Assembly: GCA_032622095.1 (NCBI GenBank) | Contig: CP136063.1 | Coordinates: 213,795,982-213,859,981 of the forward strand | Direction: 5' to 3' | DNA from: Siphonodentalium dalli | Lineage: Eukaryota; Mollusca; Scaphopoda; Gadilida; Siphonodentaliidae | DNA: 64,000 nt | Shown here: in pieces, positions 23,401 to 32,979 of the stretch | Position numbering within the stretch: position 1 is the first letter of the stretch | Layout: each line of letters begins with the position of its first letter | The notes under the pieces: generated by a model | Database searches by the model: none | Told to the model about the DNA's origin: nothing | What the model saw: the letters and a program-made list of their open reading frames with translations, nothing else | Made by a program: the position numbers and the translations under genes

Positions 23401-26400
23401 CTTTTGTGCACAAAAATAGAAAAATACCCCCACCCCATACCAAATTTGGCGATCAACGTAGACACTTCACGCACAATCCCACACAAATGGCCGAAGAATT
23501 AACATAGCTTATGAATTTCTGTTTTCTTTCACATTAAACAACCGAAGAGATTATACATTTATGCTGACTCGAGTTTCCTTACAAAAATGCCAAGGGGCAT
23601 AATTTCAATTATTTAGTTGCTTATATAACCTAGTAAACCCCCCTACCGCGGACCCAACTAAAGTTTATTGAGAAATATAAACATCCTCGTTACGTGAATA
23701 CCGGATTATAATCTTAGTCAAATACAACCGATATAGTCATACATATGTTTGCCACAATGCTACCTGTCATTATCAAACAGTTACGATCACAATTACTACC
23801 AACATTCCATACTCGTCGCAACCAAATGTCCTGGTAATTTGCCACCTATATATTTTGAAAGTCATTATAATGGTAGGTTCAAACATCCATGCTAGCAATT
23901 TCAACGTCTCATATTGATATGAAAAACACGATTTTGAAAAACGCAGGAACATTTTTTTTACCTGCGGCTGCTTTCCGAGCACAAATTTACTCAGGCCAGG
24001 TAATGTCATGCACACAAATATACAAAGGTTGAAAAGGGACTTGATATAGTATGCAATGTGCAGTCTGTATGCTGCAGACTGCATGCGAAGACTCATTCCC
24101 TCGGAGGCATTATCAAATTGAACTTTGCGTATGTGTCACACAGCATGTGAATCCACTCAAACAATTAAGTAAACAATGCAGTTGATCTCGTAATCAGGAT
24201 TCTCATGAGAAATGCACATGTGCACTATAACGCGCCTGTGGAAAAATCGGCAAAGCCATCAAGCAACATAAAATGGGATCTGTTTGAAGCAATTAGAAAA
24301 TGGAACATTAATTCATTTTGATTTTTTTTCTTAGCCATGTGCCCATGTACAGTAATGCCCTAATTAATCGACTCTCTAACCACAGCAGGGGAAGCTTTCC
24401 GATGAATGGCAACAAGCCATATCTCCGACTAAATCCTGAAAAGTTACCCATAATTCTGCTGTGGTTAGAGAGTCGATTAATTAGGGCATTACTGTATATA
24501 GTCCACAAGCAGCGCACACGAGTCGAACGCGAAATGCAATTCGTGTGAGTGTTGGGGTGGTTTAGCTCGAATTTGGGATTCCAGGATATTCGTACGCCGT
24601 TCAATAAACATCGCTTCGGTAGTTGTGCACACAGTAATGCCCTAAGTAATCGACTCCTTAAACACAGCAGAATTATGGGTAACTGTTCATGATTTAGTCG
24701 GAAATGTGGCTTGTTGCCATTCATCGGAGAGCTTTCCGATGAATGGCAACAAAACATATTTCCGACTAAATCCTGAAAAGTTACCCATAATTCTGCTGTG
24801 TTTAAGGAGTCGATTACTTAGGGCATTACTGTAGTTGTCATCCTATGTTTCGAATGTCATAATCAGCCGCTATAAAATCGGTGTACTTTAATATATTTGA
24901 AGTATATTAATAAGCCTTATTACTGGTTCGCGATTTTCAAGATGGCCGATGGTTCCATATGGTCCGATTCCTAGCTTTTTATCCAACCCACCGGTAAAAT
25001 CCGGTAAAAGGTCAAAGTTGAGAAGTAGCATCCATTTGTAAACATTCGACAGCTGAGTGCGAGAATTTTGTATCAACATTTTATGGCTTAATTTCATTTA
25101 TTCTGAGTGCAACTACCTGTTTAAGAATTGTTTTGTGGCCATGTCATCTATAGAGTTAGGATCTGGTGACGATGCAGACATTCAGGCGCCCTTTTTTGTC
25201 AACGAACTTCCCATAAGTTACTGATAAATAGCGAGTTCTTGCGTTATAAAAATAACTCAAAAACATACGTGATACATCCAATCCATCTACTGTGCGAAAC
25301 CTACGTATTGTATGTATCCAGGGTGAGTGTTTAATTAGTTTTTATGAAGTTCTAGCACCTGCGATTCGGTGACGACCTGTTGCCATTTTATTTTGGGAAT
25401 TCTCAGACTGGAGTCATATGCTAAAAATAGATGCTACTTGTTAACTTTGACCTCCGGAGACCAAATGGCGGATTCACCGCGAGTAAGTGATATCACTTAT
25501 ACTGGTATTTGTGGAATGACCCGTGAACATGGACAAGTTGCTATAAACTACAAGCAAACTGAACCCCGTTACATTCAAATATATAAACAAATGTATAAAA
25601 ACTACAATAGGCGTGTCTCGATTGTCTTTGTTTCAGTGTGTATGCAAGTAGCGGATAAATGTATATGTGATTTCTAGAGTTGTTTCAAAGTATATATAGT
25701 CTCCAGAGAGCCATTTCCGTTAGAATTCTTCCTGTAAAGCGCCAAACTGTGCGCATAGAATTGGCGTAATGGTAGGGGATTCTCGCAGTGTTCTGAATAT
25801 GTAGACCGAATATGAGGACCCCCCCCCCCCCCCCCCCTCCGCTATATATAAAGCAAGTACCAACCTGCTGGTTTGTCCGGGTACCGTGTCCCTGCTGCGT
25901 TCAGTGGATAAATGACAACGAACTCGTCCCTCGGTTATAAAGCAAGTACAAACCTGATGCGCTCTGCATGTTGACACATGACAACTAAAACGACTCTCCG
26001 TTATAAACAAGTACTAACGTGTTTGCCCGGCAATGTATCGTGCCCCTGATGTGCTCTGTGGGTACATGACGCCATCTACCGTCAGCAGCGGCATCTGCCC
26101 AAGCGGTGTTTCTGCAATTAAATAAATGTATATCCATATACATGTACATGCAGATAATGCGCCCGATGTCAATGATGTACTTAAATGAACACCAGGCACT
26201 TGTCTAGTTACTGCATGGCACACACTACACAGCCGTAGGCAACATCGCCATTTGCAAGCAATTTACAGAATTATCAATGAAGACGCCCCTTTGTATCTGA
26301 CATATCTCCTACCCACGCTCCAGAGAACGATCGGAATATAACCTTAGATTTCCAAATGAATTTTATTCCTATTTCGCTAATACTGAACATTTTAAACAGT

Positions 26401-29400
26401 AATTTCTCCCCATCCGTTGTTCTGGAATGGAACAAATTACCTGTGTATATTATCAATGCAAACTCCATTTCAGATTTCAAAGCCAATTTAGGAATTATAG
26501 ACCCAATACAGAAAAATGGAAAATTAATACAATACACTGTAAAATCCGGAATCATTGGAGTGATCTCCGTTCGGATATGTTTGATAATCACATAAAATTA
26601 TCCGATTCGCCTATATGCCCCAGTAAATTAGACAATGAAGACGCCAATCACTATTTTCATGTATGCCCTTTATTTATAGATCTGATAATTGACTTCTATC
26701 GAAATCTACGTATTAATGGCTTTCAATCATTAGAAGCAAATCATTTCTTATATGGGGTTAAAGGTATATCAAACCACAAGAATACTACTCTTTTTCGCAT
26801 TACTCAATCTTTCATAGCTAGAACAAAGCGTTTTGAACAATCCCATGTATGATATCATGGTTAATCTCGCCATTCATCTCTCAAACTCACTGAATTCTAG
26901 GCTTTTCTTCATAACCGAGATGGGAATACAGATGAAAACCCGACATTCCCAGCACACACACTCTGCACTACTATTTATAAACACTGTGCTACATATCTGC
27001 TATGTATTTTTATTTATGTTCCCTGATTGTATCAGGAGTGGGGCAAATTGTAAGTTTTGTAACTTACGCCCCGATCCCAATGTATATTATCTTTATATAT
27101 ACATTAAATATGTTTAAAAGTTAACAAAGTCTAGTTACTGAAGATTTGGATATATGGTCCGGATTTGTCGTCTCCAGTTTAAATACGGTTTACGGAAACC
27201 CCTCGGTTTAAACCACTGTTTGACAGCTAAACCATGTAGTTTAAACTCGATGCCGCAGGTTTAAGTGGCGAGTTCGGTTTAAACCCGATCCAATAATGAT
27301 ATGGTATAACAGTAGTGTCTCTATATCGTTGAGTTAAACACTTGTTCAGGACTAATGTGAATCGCCGCTATCTATCGACAGCGAAAATAGGAAGATCAGA
27401 TAACGAGTGTATTTTTATTCAAAACATAGGCGAGAAACGCTCACACAGTGCACTGTATGGGGATAAGGTTTTTGTCAATCCCGATTATTTGTTTGCGTTC
27501 TATAACCGTAAACCGGCAAATAAACAAGATCATTCGACAGTCCAGAAATCCTGCACGGGTTAGGGAGGCTTGGCCGGTCTGAATGACATGACAAATCATT
27601 CGTTCTGCGTGGACTGCCGTTTTCAATTGTTGCAAATAAGGTTTAACTGTCATGTGGACTGTTTTTATGGAGATGTAACCGTGAGGTAAGTGGTCATAAC
27701 TTTGGTAAAACCCGAAGGGTTTTACATACAAGTTATGACCACTTACCTCACGGTTACATCTCCATAAAAACAGTTCACATGACAGTTAATCCTTATATTT
27801 ATATAAAATTTAGCGAAAAAGCCACTTTTGTAAATGTATTTAAATCGAAAAGTGTATCGTGACAAAACCAGACCAAAATAACCCATAGCACCCTTGGTAA
27901 AAGTTAAAAGGAACAATTGAAACCCGATGATTTATTAAGTCAATCCTGCGCGAATCCAAATGCGCCAAAAACATTACGCGTTCGTCTTTCCAAACCCAAA
28001 TGACGTATCGATGTTGTTATGAGCTTGCAGTCATTAGCTGTTGCGCATTCACCGATAAATAACTGCAACCAGCCACGTGGGCGCCGACGAATCAGAATGC
28101 TGGATTTAGTGATGACAACACTTTGTATGTAAATATGTCAGAATAATGGGTGGAGCTGTACATAATCTCGATTGAGAGCGTTTCTAATGTGAGAGCGTCG
28201 TTTTTGGATGATATCGTGTATATAGCCCATGGATTGTCATACACGTGCATGAGTTAATTGAGGGCATGTCAATAACCATTCTATACCAGCCTACTTTTGT
28301 GGTGCTTTGTAAATAGATATAGTTTTTCTGTAAGCTCATCTCACGTAATTAGGTGGTCACATACGCCCCCTTAGAAGATAGATCCCTGTTTATTTGGACA
28401 GCCAAATCCGGTTTAAATTCGATTTAAACTCGGAGGTTTAAACTGCAGATGACGAAACCGACCAAGATGTCACTTCTCTAAACTATCTGTATTGAGTCTG
28501 GTGTCGTAACATAATACGTTTAGTAAGAGAAACCAGTCAATATGAGTGTTTTCTCCAGGAAATATTGTTCTCTATTTTATCCCATGAATTGAATTCATCT
28601 TTAAGGTTTGCTGAAAAGTTAAAATTTCATGCCCGAACAATAGTAGGTTGAGGTTTGAGTTAAAAATGGCGGGGATTGATTTGTACGTATCCGACAAGTA
28701 ATTAGTGGGGAATTTGTTGTTTTTATAATATTAATAGTTAAGAGTTTGGACTGAAATGACCATAAATTGGAAACCGTCCAACCATAGGTTCGACAACTGT
28801 AGCTTGAGGCCGGTCTCGATTATTAGGTTTTTGCAGTTTTCAGGTTCAGAGTTAATAATTTCTACCACCGGACAAAAGAGTCTGGTCCCACCCCGCGGTG
28901 GCCAGTCAAAATCTGCTAAGCAATTCAAAGAGTTACCAGTTGCGAAACGCCAATCCAATTGGTGCAGATGGAATTATGCGAACTTGGAATTAAGCCTGGC
29001 TCAAGGGTGTGGTTGCAATTTTCAAGTGGACACCCCAGCGGAGACTCTAGCCAGTCCATGTATAGAAATGTTACCAACGCACATACAGAAGGAAATTTAT
29101 ACTCCGAAGGGGGGGGGGCAATTTTTTTCCGGGCACCTATGCCGGGGTGGGTGGGTGGTCGATGGGACCAACAAACAATATTTTCCCTGCAAGTCTTTTT
29201 GGCTGTTTTTGCAATGAGTTTGGCTTTAAAAAAAACTTAGAATGTCAATATTAACATAAATGAAAAATTTCATGATGATCAGACAAACAGTATAGCCTGT
29301 AGCCCATGCCCACTGAATTTTGAAATCCAAGATGGCCGCTGGCAGCCATGTTTTTGGCCGAATGAACCCAAAATGACTCGTTCCTATTTACATGTCAATG

Positions 29401-32103
29401 TTAACATTTATAGTATGGACATAAATTCATATAAAGCTGTTTACAGTGGATTCCCCCCGCAAATCTCTGTTTTAGTGTTAAAAGGGGGTTGGTGTCCAAA
29501 AATGGTCGGCAAAAAACTGCCGAAAAAGGAAAACATTTTGAACGCGGGTGTGGGTGGGTCCCAACAAGGGTCGAAATGAAAATATATCAGCATACGTGTC
29601 TGAAATGTTTTTCCGACCACCTCCCCCTGCTCCTAAACGGTTTAATTTATGCATGCGCGGTCACGCAGCTTCATAATTACACCAACGCCAATCAGTATAC
29701 TATAATAGTGGAGTTATACAGGCTGCGTGACATTCAAGCTATATATAGGGTCATCCCAATTGTGCATGTCATGGCACTTAGAATGCTAAACGTAACGCTT
29801 ATGTCGGCAAATTTAGAGGTGACATGAAAAATCAATAGTAATGCAGTATGGCTTGTTGTATTCACGCATTACAACTTGCATACGCATTGAATATGGATTA
29901 TTGTCTGCCACCCGTCATTCAATAAAAAGCTAAATGTTCCCAGGGTGGTTTATTTCCTGACCAGAGTCAAGCCGCATTGGCTTGTCGTTAACAGAAAACG
30001 TTAACAGAAAACGAATAAAAACCACTCAACACTAGTAAACATTTGCTAAGTTGCCCAGAAACGGGAATATAAGGAGGAGAAAGTCATTTAATTAATTCGT
30101 TCGCATATATATGAGATATCCATTTGGAGACATTGATAGGACGACACACGTGTGTGGACTGGTTAATGCTATTGCATGAGTTTGTTGTGACGCGATTGTA
30201 CAATTGAAGATTGGAGCTTGCAATATACTGAAAATATTATTGATACGGTTTTATTAAATTGAGCAATCGTGCGTTTTATGTAGACTATATACCTCATAAT
30301 TTAGTGTTCAAGGACAATTCAAAACATTATTTTATTGTACATTTTGAAATCTCCTCTATTTTGCTGAATTTCGCGAAAATAAACGAATGGGTGTGCAATA
30401 TAGAGCTTTATTCCTCACATGTCATATGATTGGTGCATGTGATGTCGAGGAGGTGCTCTGACCAGATGGACCGCTAATGCACATTTCACCGGGTCATCTG
30501 GTGGGACCGGTTCCTCGGTATCACATCCAGCCAGTATCAGTCACAAGAATTATTTTCCACTGTCCAACTATCTATTATTTATGATATATCCTATATATAT
30601 GCATATGTTTACCAATATTATTCAATATGCACTACTAGTCCGAGAACTAAAACATTTGTTATTATATGCATGTAAAATATTGGTCTAATTAAGCTAAAAT
30701 GTACGCAAATATTTAAGGGACAATAAACCATTCCTCTTCATGGGATCTACATGTAAACATGATTTCACGTGTGCCGAACCCTCTTAGCGAATGTTGTAAT
30801 ATAGTTTTGACTAACATACCCGCCAATACACACACGATTGGATAGCGAAAGATACTTAATCGGATTTCAAGATTAGATATCGATTGATATTAAATCGTAA
30901 CAACAAGTGGCACGCGATGTTAGGATTGAGGGTAGAATTATTGACGAAATAACGGAGATGTTCGAAGAAGTACATTTAAAGATCGTTTCGTTAACTTCTA
31001 ACACCCCACTCCCCCAATAGGAGAATTTGACTTATATTTCAGCAAAGTTATTTTTTTAATTTGTTTATTGATAATAGAGAATAACAAAGGAAGAGACAAC
31101 ATGCATATACGCCATCATTCTCTCAATCCAGAACATGGGGGAGCGTAACTGGCATACTTTCTCACTTGTGACACTTAATTATAAAATAGTTAAAGGCACA
31201 TATTGTGTTCGGAAATTGTTTGCATTCACCTCTCAACTTGAAAGAAAGACGAAGCTGCGATACTAGATATTACCTTGTTATAATATTGTCCGAAAATGGG
31301 CTTTTTGTAGCAACAACAATGGTGATAAAGAACAATAAATTAATATTTTGTCTTCAGAAGAACTTTAAATTTCTCTTATTAGACAGCTAAAGTGGTCGAT
31401 GGTGTATAATATTTAAGGTTTGCAAAATCAGAGTTCCAAACACTATGTGCAGCTTTAATTAATCTACGTTCTGAATTTACCATAAATAATATAATTAGTA
31501 AAGTTTAACCATGTTGAAACTGTATTTTAGATATCGCAAATATTGGTTCTACAGCAATCGGGAAAACATACAACCCTTGCTTCGTTTGCATTTCGGACTG
31601 TGACTGAAAATTGTTGTGATGTGGTCAAGAAAATCACTGTAACAATTGAAGTTCCCGAAGTATAGTCTATCATTAAACACAAAACAATTATCAGTGTATT
31701 GAAATTAGATAAATCTGTCGCTCGAGCAAAGTTGATCAATTGTGGTGTTATAAATTATTTCATACAAATCTCCGTTATTTCGTTAAAGTGCGTTATATAT
31801 AGAGTTATCGCCCTTCCGGTTAACTCAGGATACTTATTTAGAAATGTAAACCGAACCTTCTGTGTCACTGTCATTGCATCTGCATATCAATGGGTATCTA
31901 ATCGTGACCCCGATTAAGTACCTTTCGCCATCTAAACGTGTGTGTATTAGGTAAACAAAGATATACTCACTTGGCTTTAGTTTGGCCCATTCGTCTTTCT
32001 TCATTCGTTCGTCCGTATATTCAACACCTGCGGCAGCAAGCACCAGCCTCATCAGCTCGGCTCGTCCTTTAGCCTCGAAATATGTTACCTTGTAGGTAGG
32101 CAT
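14309..32103 (-). CDS. Sigma-class glutathione S-transferase, five exons
   Basis: Joining 31971-32103, 26019-26111, 18335-18450, 16800-16910 and 14309-14473 on the minus strand gives one open frame of 205 residues plus stop, the normal size for cytosolic sigma GSTs. All four introns are GT-AG and every junction keeps phase. Such enzymes conjugate glutathione to electrophiles in the cytosol; some members act as prostaglandin D synthases and cephalopod S-crystallins derive from the class. The N-terminal thioredoxin-like domain (about 1-77) has catalytic Tyr8, Trp39, the cis-proline in GQMPLL (Pro52) and the Gln63-Ser64 glutathione contact. The helical domain (about 82-205) has the conserved YFVGNALTWADLSVFD segment around 145-160. 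No residue expected of the family is missing, so it is probably functional. The start ATG has G at -3 and sits where sigma GSTs begin. Orthology to a named gene cannot be fixed. Confidence 0.95.
14772..15150 (+). repeat. Interspersed repeat, copy 1 (GST intron 4)
   Basis: It starts TTAAAGGTACACAATCCGAT and matches 18652-19068 in the same orientation (CAACAACATTTCTTGAAATG, GTATGTCGGTCGGCATTCGT, GATGGGTTGGTTTCTCGACT). Copy 1 overlaps the start of intron 4. The TTAA-AGG start resembles TTAA-targeting MITEs, but no matching right terminus is found. Confidence 0.75.
15151..16035. other. GST intron 4, no further feature
   Basis: AT-rich intron. A TGACGTCA-type palindrome region lies near 15316-15330 (ATACATGACGTCATGAG). 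No exon-like frame is seen. Confidence 0.4.
16036..16551 (+). mobile_element. Palindrome-ended ~510-bp repeat, copy A (GST intron 4)
   Basis: A ~360-bp body (AGCATTCTGATTGGTCGGCG, ACTTTTCGATTTAAATATAT) is followed by a long hairpin at about 16399-16535: TGTAACGGTGAGGTAAGTGG and its inverse, turning at AACCCTTCGGGTT. Copy B at 27633-28136 is the same sequence in the opposite orientation. No coding frame is seen, so it is a non-autonomous element of unknown class. Confidence 0.8.
16800..16910 (-). CDS. GST coding exon 4 (residues 115-151)
   Basis: After an ATGTCCACAG acceptor it reads AKLLTDFKTVYAPGVLKALE and then KFLESYGKNSGYFVGNA. It ends in phase 0 at a GTGAGT donor. Length is 111 bp. It was found by splice-site and protein reasoning, as the exon has no start codon of its own. 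Confidence 0.95.
17211..17300. repeat. Small inverted repeat in GST intron 3
   Basis: GATGACAAAAAATGAATTTC at 17221 is inverted, with small gaps, in GAAATTCATTTTTTGTTGTA-TCATC ending about 17288. The loop is roughly 22 bp. Confidence 0.6.
17301..18334. other. GST intron 3 remainder
   Basis: AT-rich. Near 17880-17960 lies a short ACCAAGTTTGGTTTAAATCA...ACATACGGACTGA segment of a kind also seen, diverged, near 46.1 kb. No gene is seen. Confidence 0.35.
18335..18450 (-). CDS. GST coding exon 3 (residues 76-114)
   Basis: After a TACTATTGCAG acceptor it completes Arg76 and reads LAGKTDLEKFQADVLVDTIG, then DLMNTCYKAMFEGDEAKK. This is the start of the helical domain. It ends in phase 0 at AAG then GTACTG. 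Length is 116 bp. Confidence 0.95.
18652..19068 (+). repeat. Interspersed repeat, copy 2 (GST intron 2 side)
   Basis: It matches 14772-15150 in the same orientation with many substitutions and small indels. It begins TTAAAGGTACACAATCCGAT. Confidence 0.75.
19069..19588. other. GST intron 2, no recognised feature
   Basis: AT-rich, with a short TA microsatellite at 19274-19288. Confidence 0.4.
19589..20351. mobile_element. PIF/Harbinger-like non-autonomous element (GST intron 2)
   Basis: It starts GGGCCTATACTATGG and ends in the inverse, TATAGTATAGGGCC, with terminal repeats of about 40 bp (ATTGTAATCACAAG shared in both). CAG at 19586-19588 and 20352-20354 is the apparent 3-bp target duplication. 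GGGCC termini with a 3-bp CWG duplication fit the Harbinger superfamily. Length is 763 bp; no transposase. Confidence 0.75.
20355..20809. other. GST intron 2, no recognised feature
   Basis: AT-rich sequence without a supported feature. Confidence 0.4.
20821..21186 (-). mobile_element. Retroposed insert with poly(A) tail and 11-bp target duplication
   Basis: AGCAGGATCCT occurs at 20810-20820 and at 21187-21197 and brackets the insert exactly. Read on the minus strand the insert ends in a long A-rich tail broken by T residues (20821-20889). An AATAAA signal (TCAATAAAAATATTTT) stands roughly 60 bp before the tail. This is the signature of target-primed reverse transcription by a LINE. The ~300-bp body has no recognised protein; it may be a SINE, a LINE 3' end or an mRNA 3' untranslated copy. 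Confidence 0.8.
21482..21679. repeat. Fold-back element with 7-8-bp direct repeats
   Basis: CAAGCCTTGAAATAGGGTGT on the left is inverted as ACACCCTATTTCAAGGCTTG on the right. Inside, a GGTGAATTTGGTGATGCT arm is inverted twice (AGCATCACCAAATTCATCC and AGCATCACTAAATTCACCC), so the right arm is partly duplicated. TTTGGTC flanks both sides (21475-21481, 21681-21687). Confidence 0.8.
21963..22829. mobile_element. hAT-like non-autonomous element, 8-bp target duplication
   Basis: It begins TAGACCCCGAAGCCACGAC and ends with the inverse type GGCGGCTTCGGGCTCTA. ATCTGCAA is present at 21955-21962 and 22830-22837. The 8-bp duplication fits the hAT pattern nTnnnnAn. Subterminal regions repeat GTGGCTGG/ATGGCTGGCGGCGG motifs. 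No transposase is seen in its 867 bp. Confidence 0.85.
22838..24349. other. GST intron 2, no recognised feature
   Basis: Contains only short chance frames, including a 107-codon minus-strand frame at 23773-24096 with no domain. Confidence 0.4.
24350..24494. mobile_element. Mariner-like fold-back MITE, 145 bp
   Basis: CAGTAATGCCCTAATTAATC at the left is inverted at the right end, with TA on both sides (24348-24349, 24495-24496). Most of the element folds back on itself apart from a central AAGCTTTCCGATGAATGG segment. Confidence 0.85.
24632..24831. mobile_element. Mariner-like fold-back MITE, 200 bp
   Basis: Same family as the copy at 24350, in nearly full palindromic form: CAGTAATGCCCTAAGTAATC...TTACTTAGGGCATTACTG, with both arms carrying AGCAGAATTATGGGTAACT and GATTTAGTCGGAAAT. 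The right TA is intact; the left flank reads CA. Confidence 0.85.
24834..25800. other. GST intron 2, no recognised feature
   Basis: Contains chance frames only, including a 102-codon plus-strand frame at 25369-25677 without a domain. A poly-C tract lies at 25809-25827. Confidence 0.4.
25835..26010 (-). repeat. Two decayed tandem copies of the exon 2 tail and donor
   Basis: Minus-strand sequence repeats the 3' part of exon 2 and its donor: CCACTGAACGCAGCAGGGAC...CCGGACAAACC, then GTTGGTACTTG; and a shorter copy ending CAGGTTTGTACTTG. Exon 2 itself ends CCGGGCAAACAC then GTTAGTACTTG. The copies carry deletions and substitutions and do not preserve the protein well. Confidence 0.7.
26019..26111 (-). 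CDS. GST coding exon 2 (residues 45-75)
   Basis: It follows a TTAATTGCAG acceptor and encodes KTPLGQMPLLTVDGVMYPQS and then TSGARYIAGQT, with the cis-Pro and Gln-Ser glutathione contacts. The donor is GTTAGT. The 93-bp exon keeps phase 1 to phase 1. Its last ~60 bp and donor are repeated downstream (see 25835-26010). Confidence 0.93.
26270..27116 (+). pseudogene. LINE 3' fragment (GST intron 1, antisense)
   Basis: One frame reads SPSVVLEWNKLPVYIINANS (26410-26470); after a frameshift another reads CPSKLDNEDANHYFHVCPLF, then LFRITQSFIARTKRF. This is the conserved C-terminus of invertebrate LINE ORF2 proteins (WN.LP, the Cys/His EDA.HYF..C.L.. cluster). 3' untranslated sequence follows, with a small GTAAGTTTTGTAACTTAC hairpin at 27051-27068. 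5' truncated and inactive. Confidence 0.7.
27157..28465. mobile_element. Possible TTTAAAC-rich inverted-end element holding a nested insert
   Basis: Near 27157-27290 the motif GTTTAAAC or close variants recur about seven times, and inverted relatives lie at 28400-28460 (GGTTTAAACTGCAGATGACG). The outer 30-40 bp of the two ends are imperfect inverses. The 504-bp palindrome-ended repeat copy B sits inside. No target duplication was found. Confidence 0.4.
27633..28136 (-). mobile_element. Palindrome-ended ~510-bp repeat, copy B (GST intron 1)
   Basis: This is the inverse of copy A at 16036-16551. The hairpin end is at about 27645-27795 (TGTAACCGTGAGGTAAGTGG and its inverse, turning at ACCCGAAGGGTT). 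The body is at 27796-28136 (ACTTTTGTAAATGTATTTAA, AATCAGAATGCTGGATTTAG). Confidence 0.8.
28466..30436. other. GST intron 1; one diverged satellite-like unit at 29245-29460
   Basis: 29245-29460 resembles one to two units of the array at 60.4-61.0 kb (GATGGCCGCTGGCAGCCATG, GACTCGTTCCTATTTACATG). A 153-codon plus-strand frame at 28756-29217 has no domain I recognise and no splice context that supports it. Confidence 0.45.
30437..30526 (+). ncRNA. Candidate structured hairpin, 90 nt
   Basis: ATGTGATGTCGAGGA pairs with TCCTCGGTATCACAT over 15 positions, two of them G-U as a plus-strand RNA. Inside, ACCAGATG pairs with CATCTGGT, extended by ACC/GGT across a one-base bulge. Read from the minus strand the two wobble positions become A-C mismatches, so a plus-strand RNA folds better. 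Class unknown; an imperfect MITE palindrome is the main alternative. Confidence 0.3.
30527..31970. other. GST intron 1, 5' part
   Basis: No repeat or gene is supported. A 70-codon minus-strand frame at 31527-31739 has no domain. Confidence 0.4.
31971..32103 (-). CDS. GST coding exon 1 (residues 1-44)
   Basis: It begins MPTYKVTYFEAKGRAELMRL, the sigma-class N-terminus with Tyr8. It ends after KLKP plus one base of the next codon, at a GTGAGT donor (bases 31970-31965). Length is 133 bp, intron phase 1. Confidence 0.95.
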
Positions 32104-32979
32104 GACTTGATAATATACGAATCAGATGCGTACGGTAAACCCCACACTTGTATCACGGTCAACACACGACGAATGTCCCAGGCAAATGTGTCTCGTTAAA
32201 GGTTGCCGTTCTTATTTATACACCCAAGCACTTAATATGCTTTGTCATGTGTCCGTTCGATAGCGGCTACAGTGTATGTTTACCATATCGAATTGGTGAA
32301 TACAACGTTGAATCCCTTACTCATTTATACGTCGCTTGCTCCCCGTAGATAATATTCTATTGACACACATTGTAGCATGATATTGCACTCTGCAAGTAAC
32401 ACAATATGTGAACCGCAGTGCATTCTGACAACAGTATAATTTATCTGTTCGGCATGTGCGGTTAGCCAATAAGCTCCATCAACGTATCTCGTGTAAACTA
32501 TCCGTAAGATATATGTACAGTACCAGCCAAAAGAAGTAGTATATTAAGCGCTATTTTCGCGCCCAATATCGCAATAATATTGCAAGAGGAAACGCTTATA
32601 AGTATGCACAGTATTTATCAGTGGCGTAGGAACTGGGGGGTAAGGGGGGTAAATACCCCCCCCCCCCCCCAAATTTCCAGAAAATGGTCAACACTTAAAC
32701 TGTATTTCTTATTGATTCAACTTAACGAATCACATTCTCCGCCCGCACAGTTTGACATAAAATATATAGTACATGTATACTCTATACCACTGGTTTGTGT
32801 TATCATACAAGTACAAACATTTAGGTTAATTTTATCGGGTAATAAATTATAACTCCCCGTATGCATGGTGCTATCCACCGGCCTTTGCTCCTTATAAACC
32901 TTCTTGTTAGTACTCTCTCAGAAATCATTCTGTTATCCCACAAACGGTATCTAATTTGTCCAAAGCTCCAAAATAAATC
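32104..32979. promoter_or_regulatory. GST upstream region
   Basis: This stretch must contain the 5' untranslated region and promoter of the GST gene unless a 5' non-coding exon lies further out. No clear TATA box or initiator can be assigned. At 32619 a CAGTGGCGTAGGAACTGGGG stretch followed by C/G runs resembles a hAT-type terminus without a partner. Confidence 0.3.

Noticed and set aside
24308-24757. 149-codon minus-strand frame with repeated RLNHEQLPIILL / NPEKLPIILLW words
   Set aside because: The words are translations of the fold-back MITE arms and recur at 59.7 kb for the same reason.
28756-29217. 153-codon plus-strand reading frame
   Set aside because: No recognisable domain, biased composition over G-rich sequence, overlaps a frame in another register of similar length, and lies antisense in a GST intron. 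Treated as chance.
32580-32700. CAGTGGCGTAGGAACTGGGG as a hAT terminus
   Set aside because: Such a start is common on hAT ends, but no inverted partner or 8-bp duplication was found in the window, so it was not called as an element.
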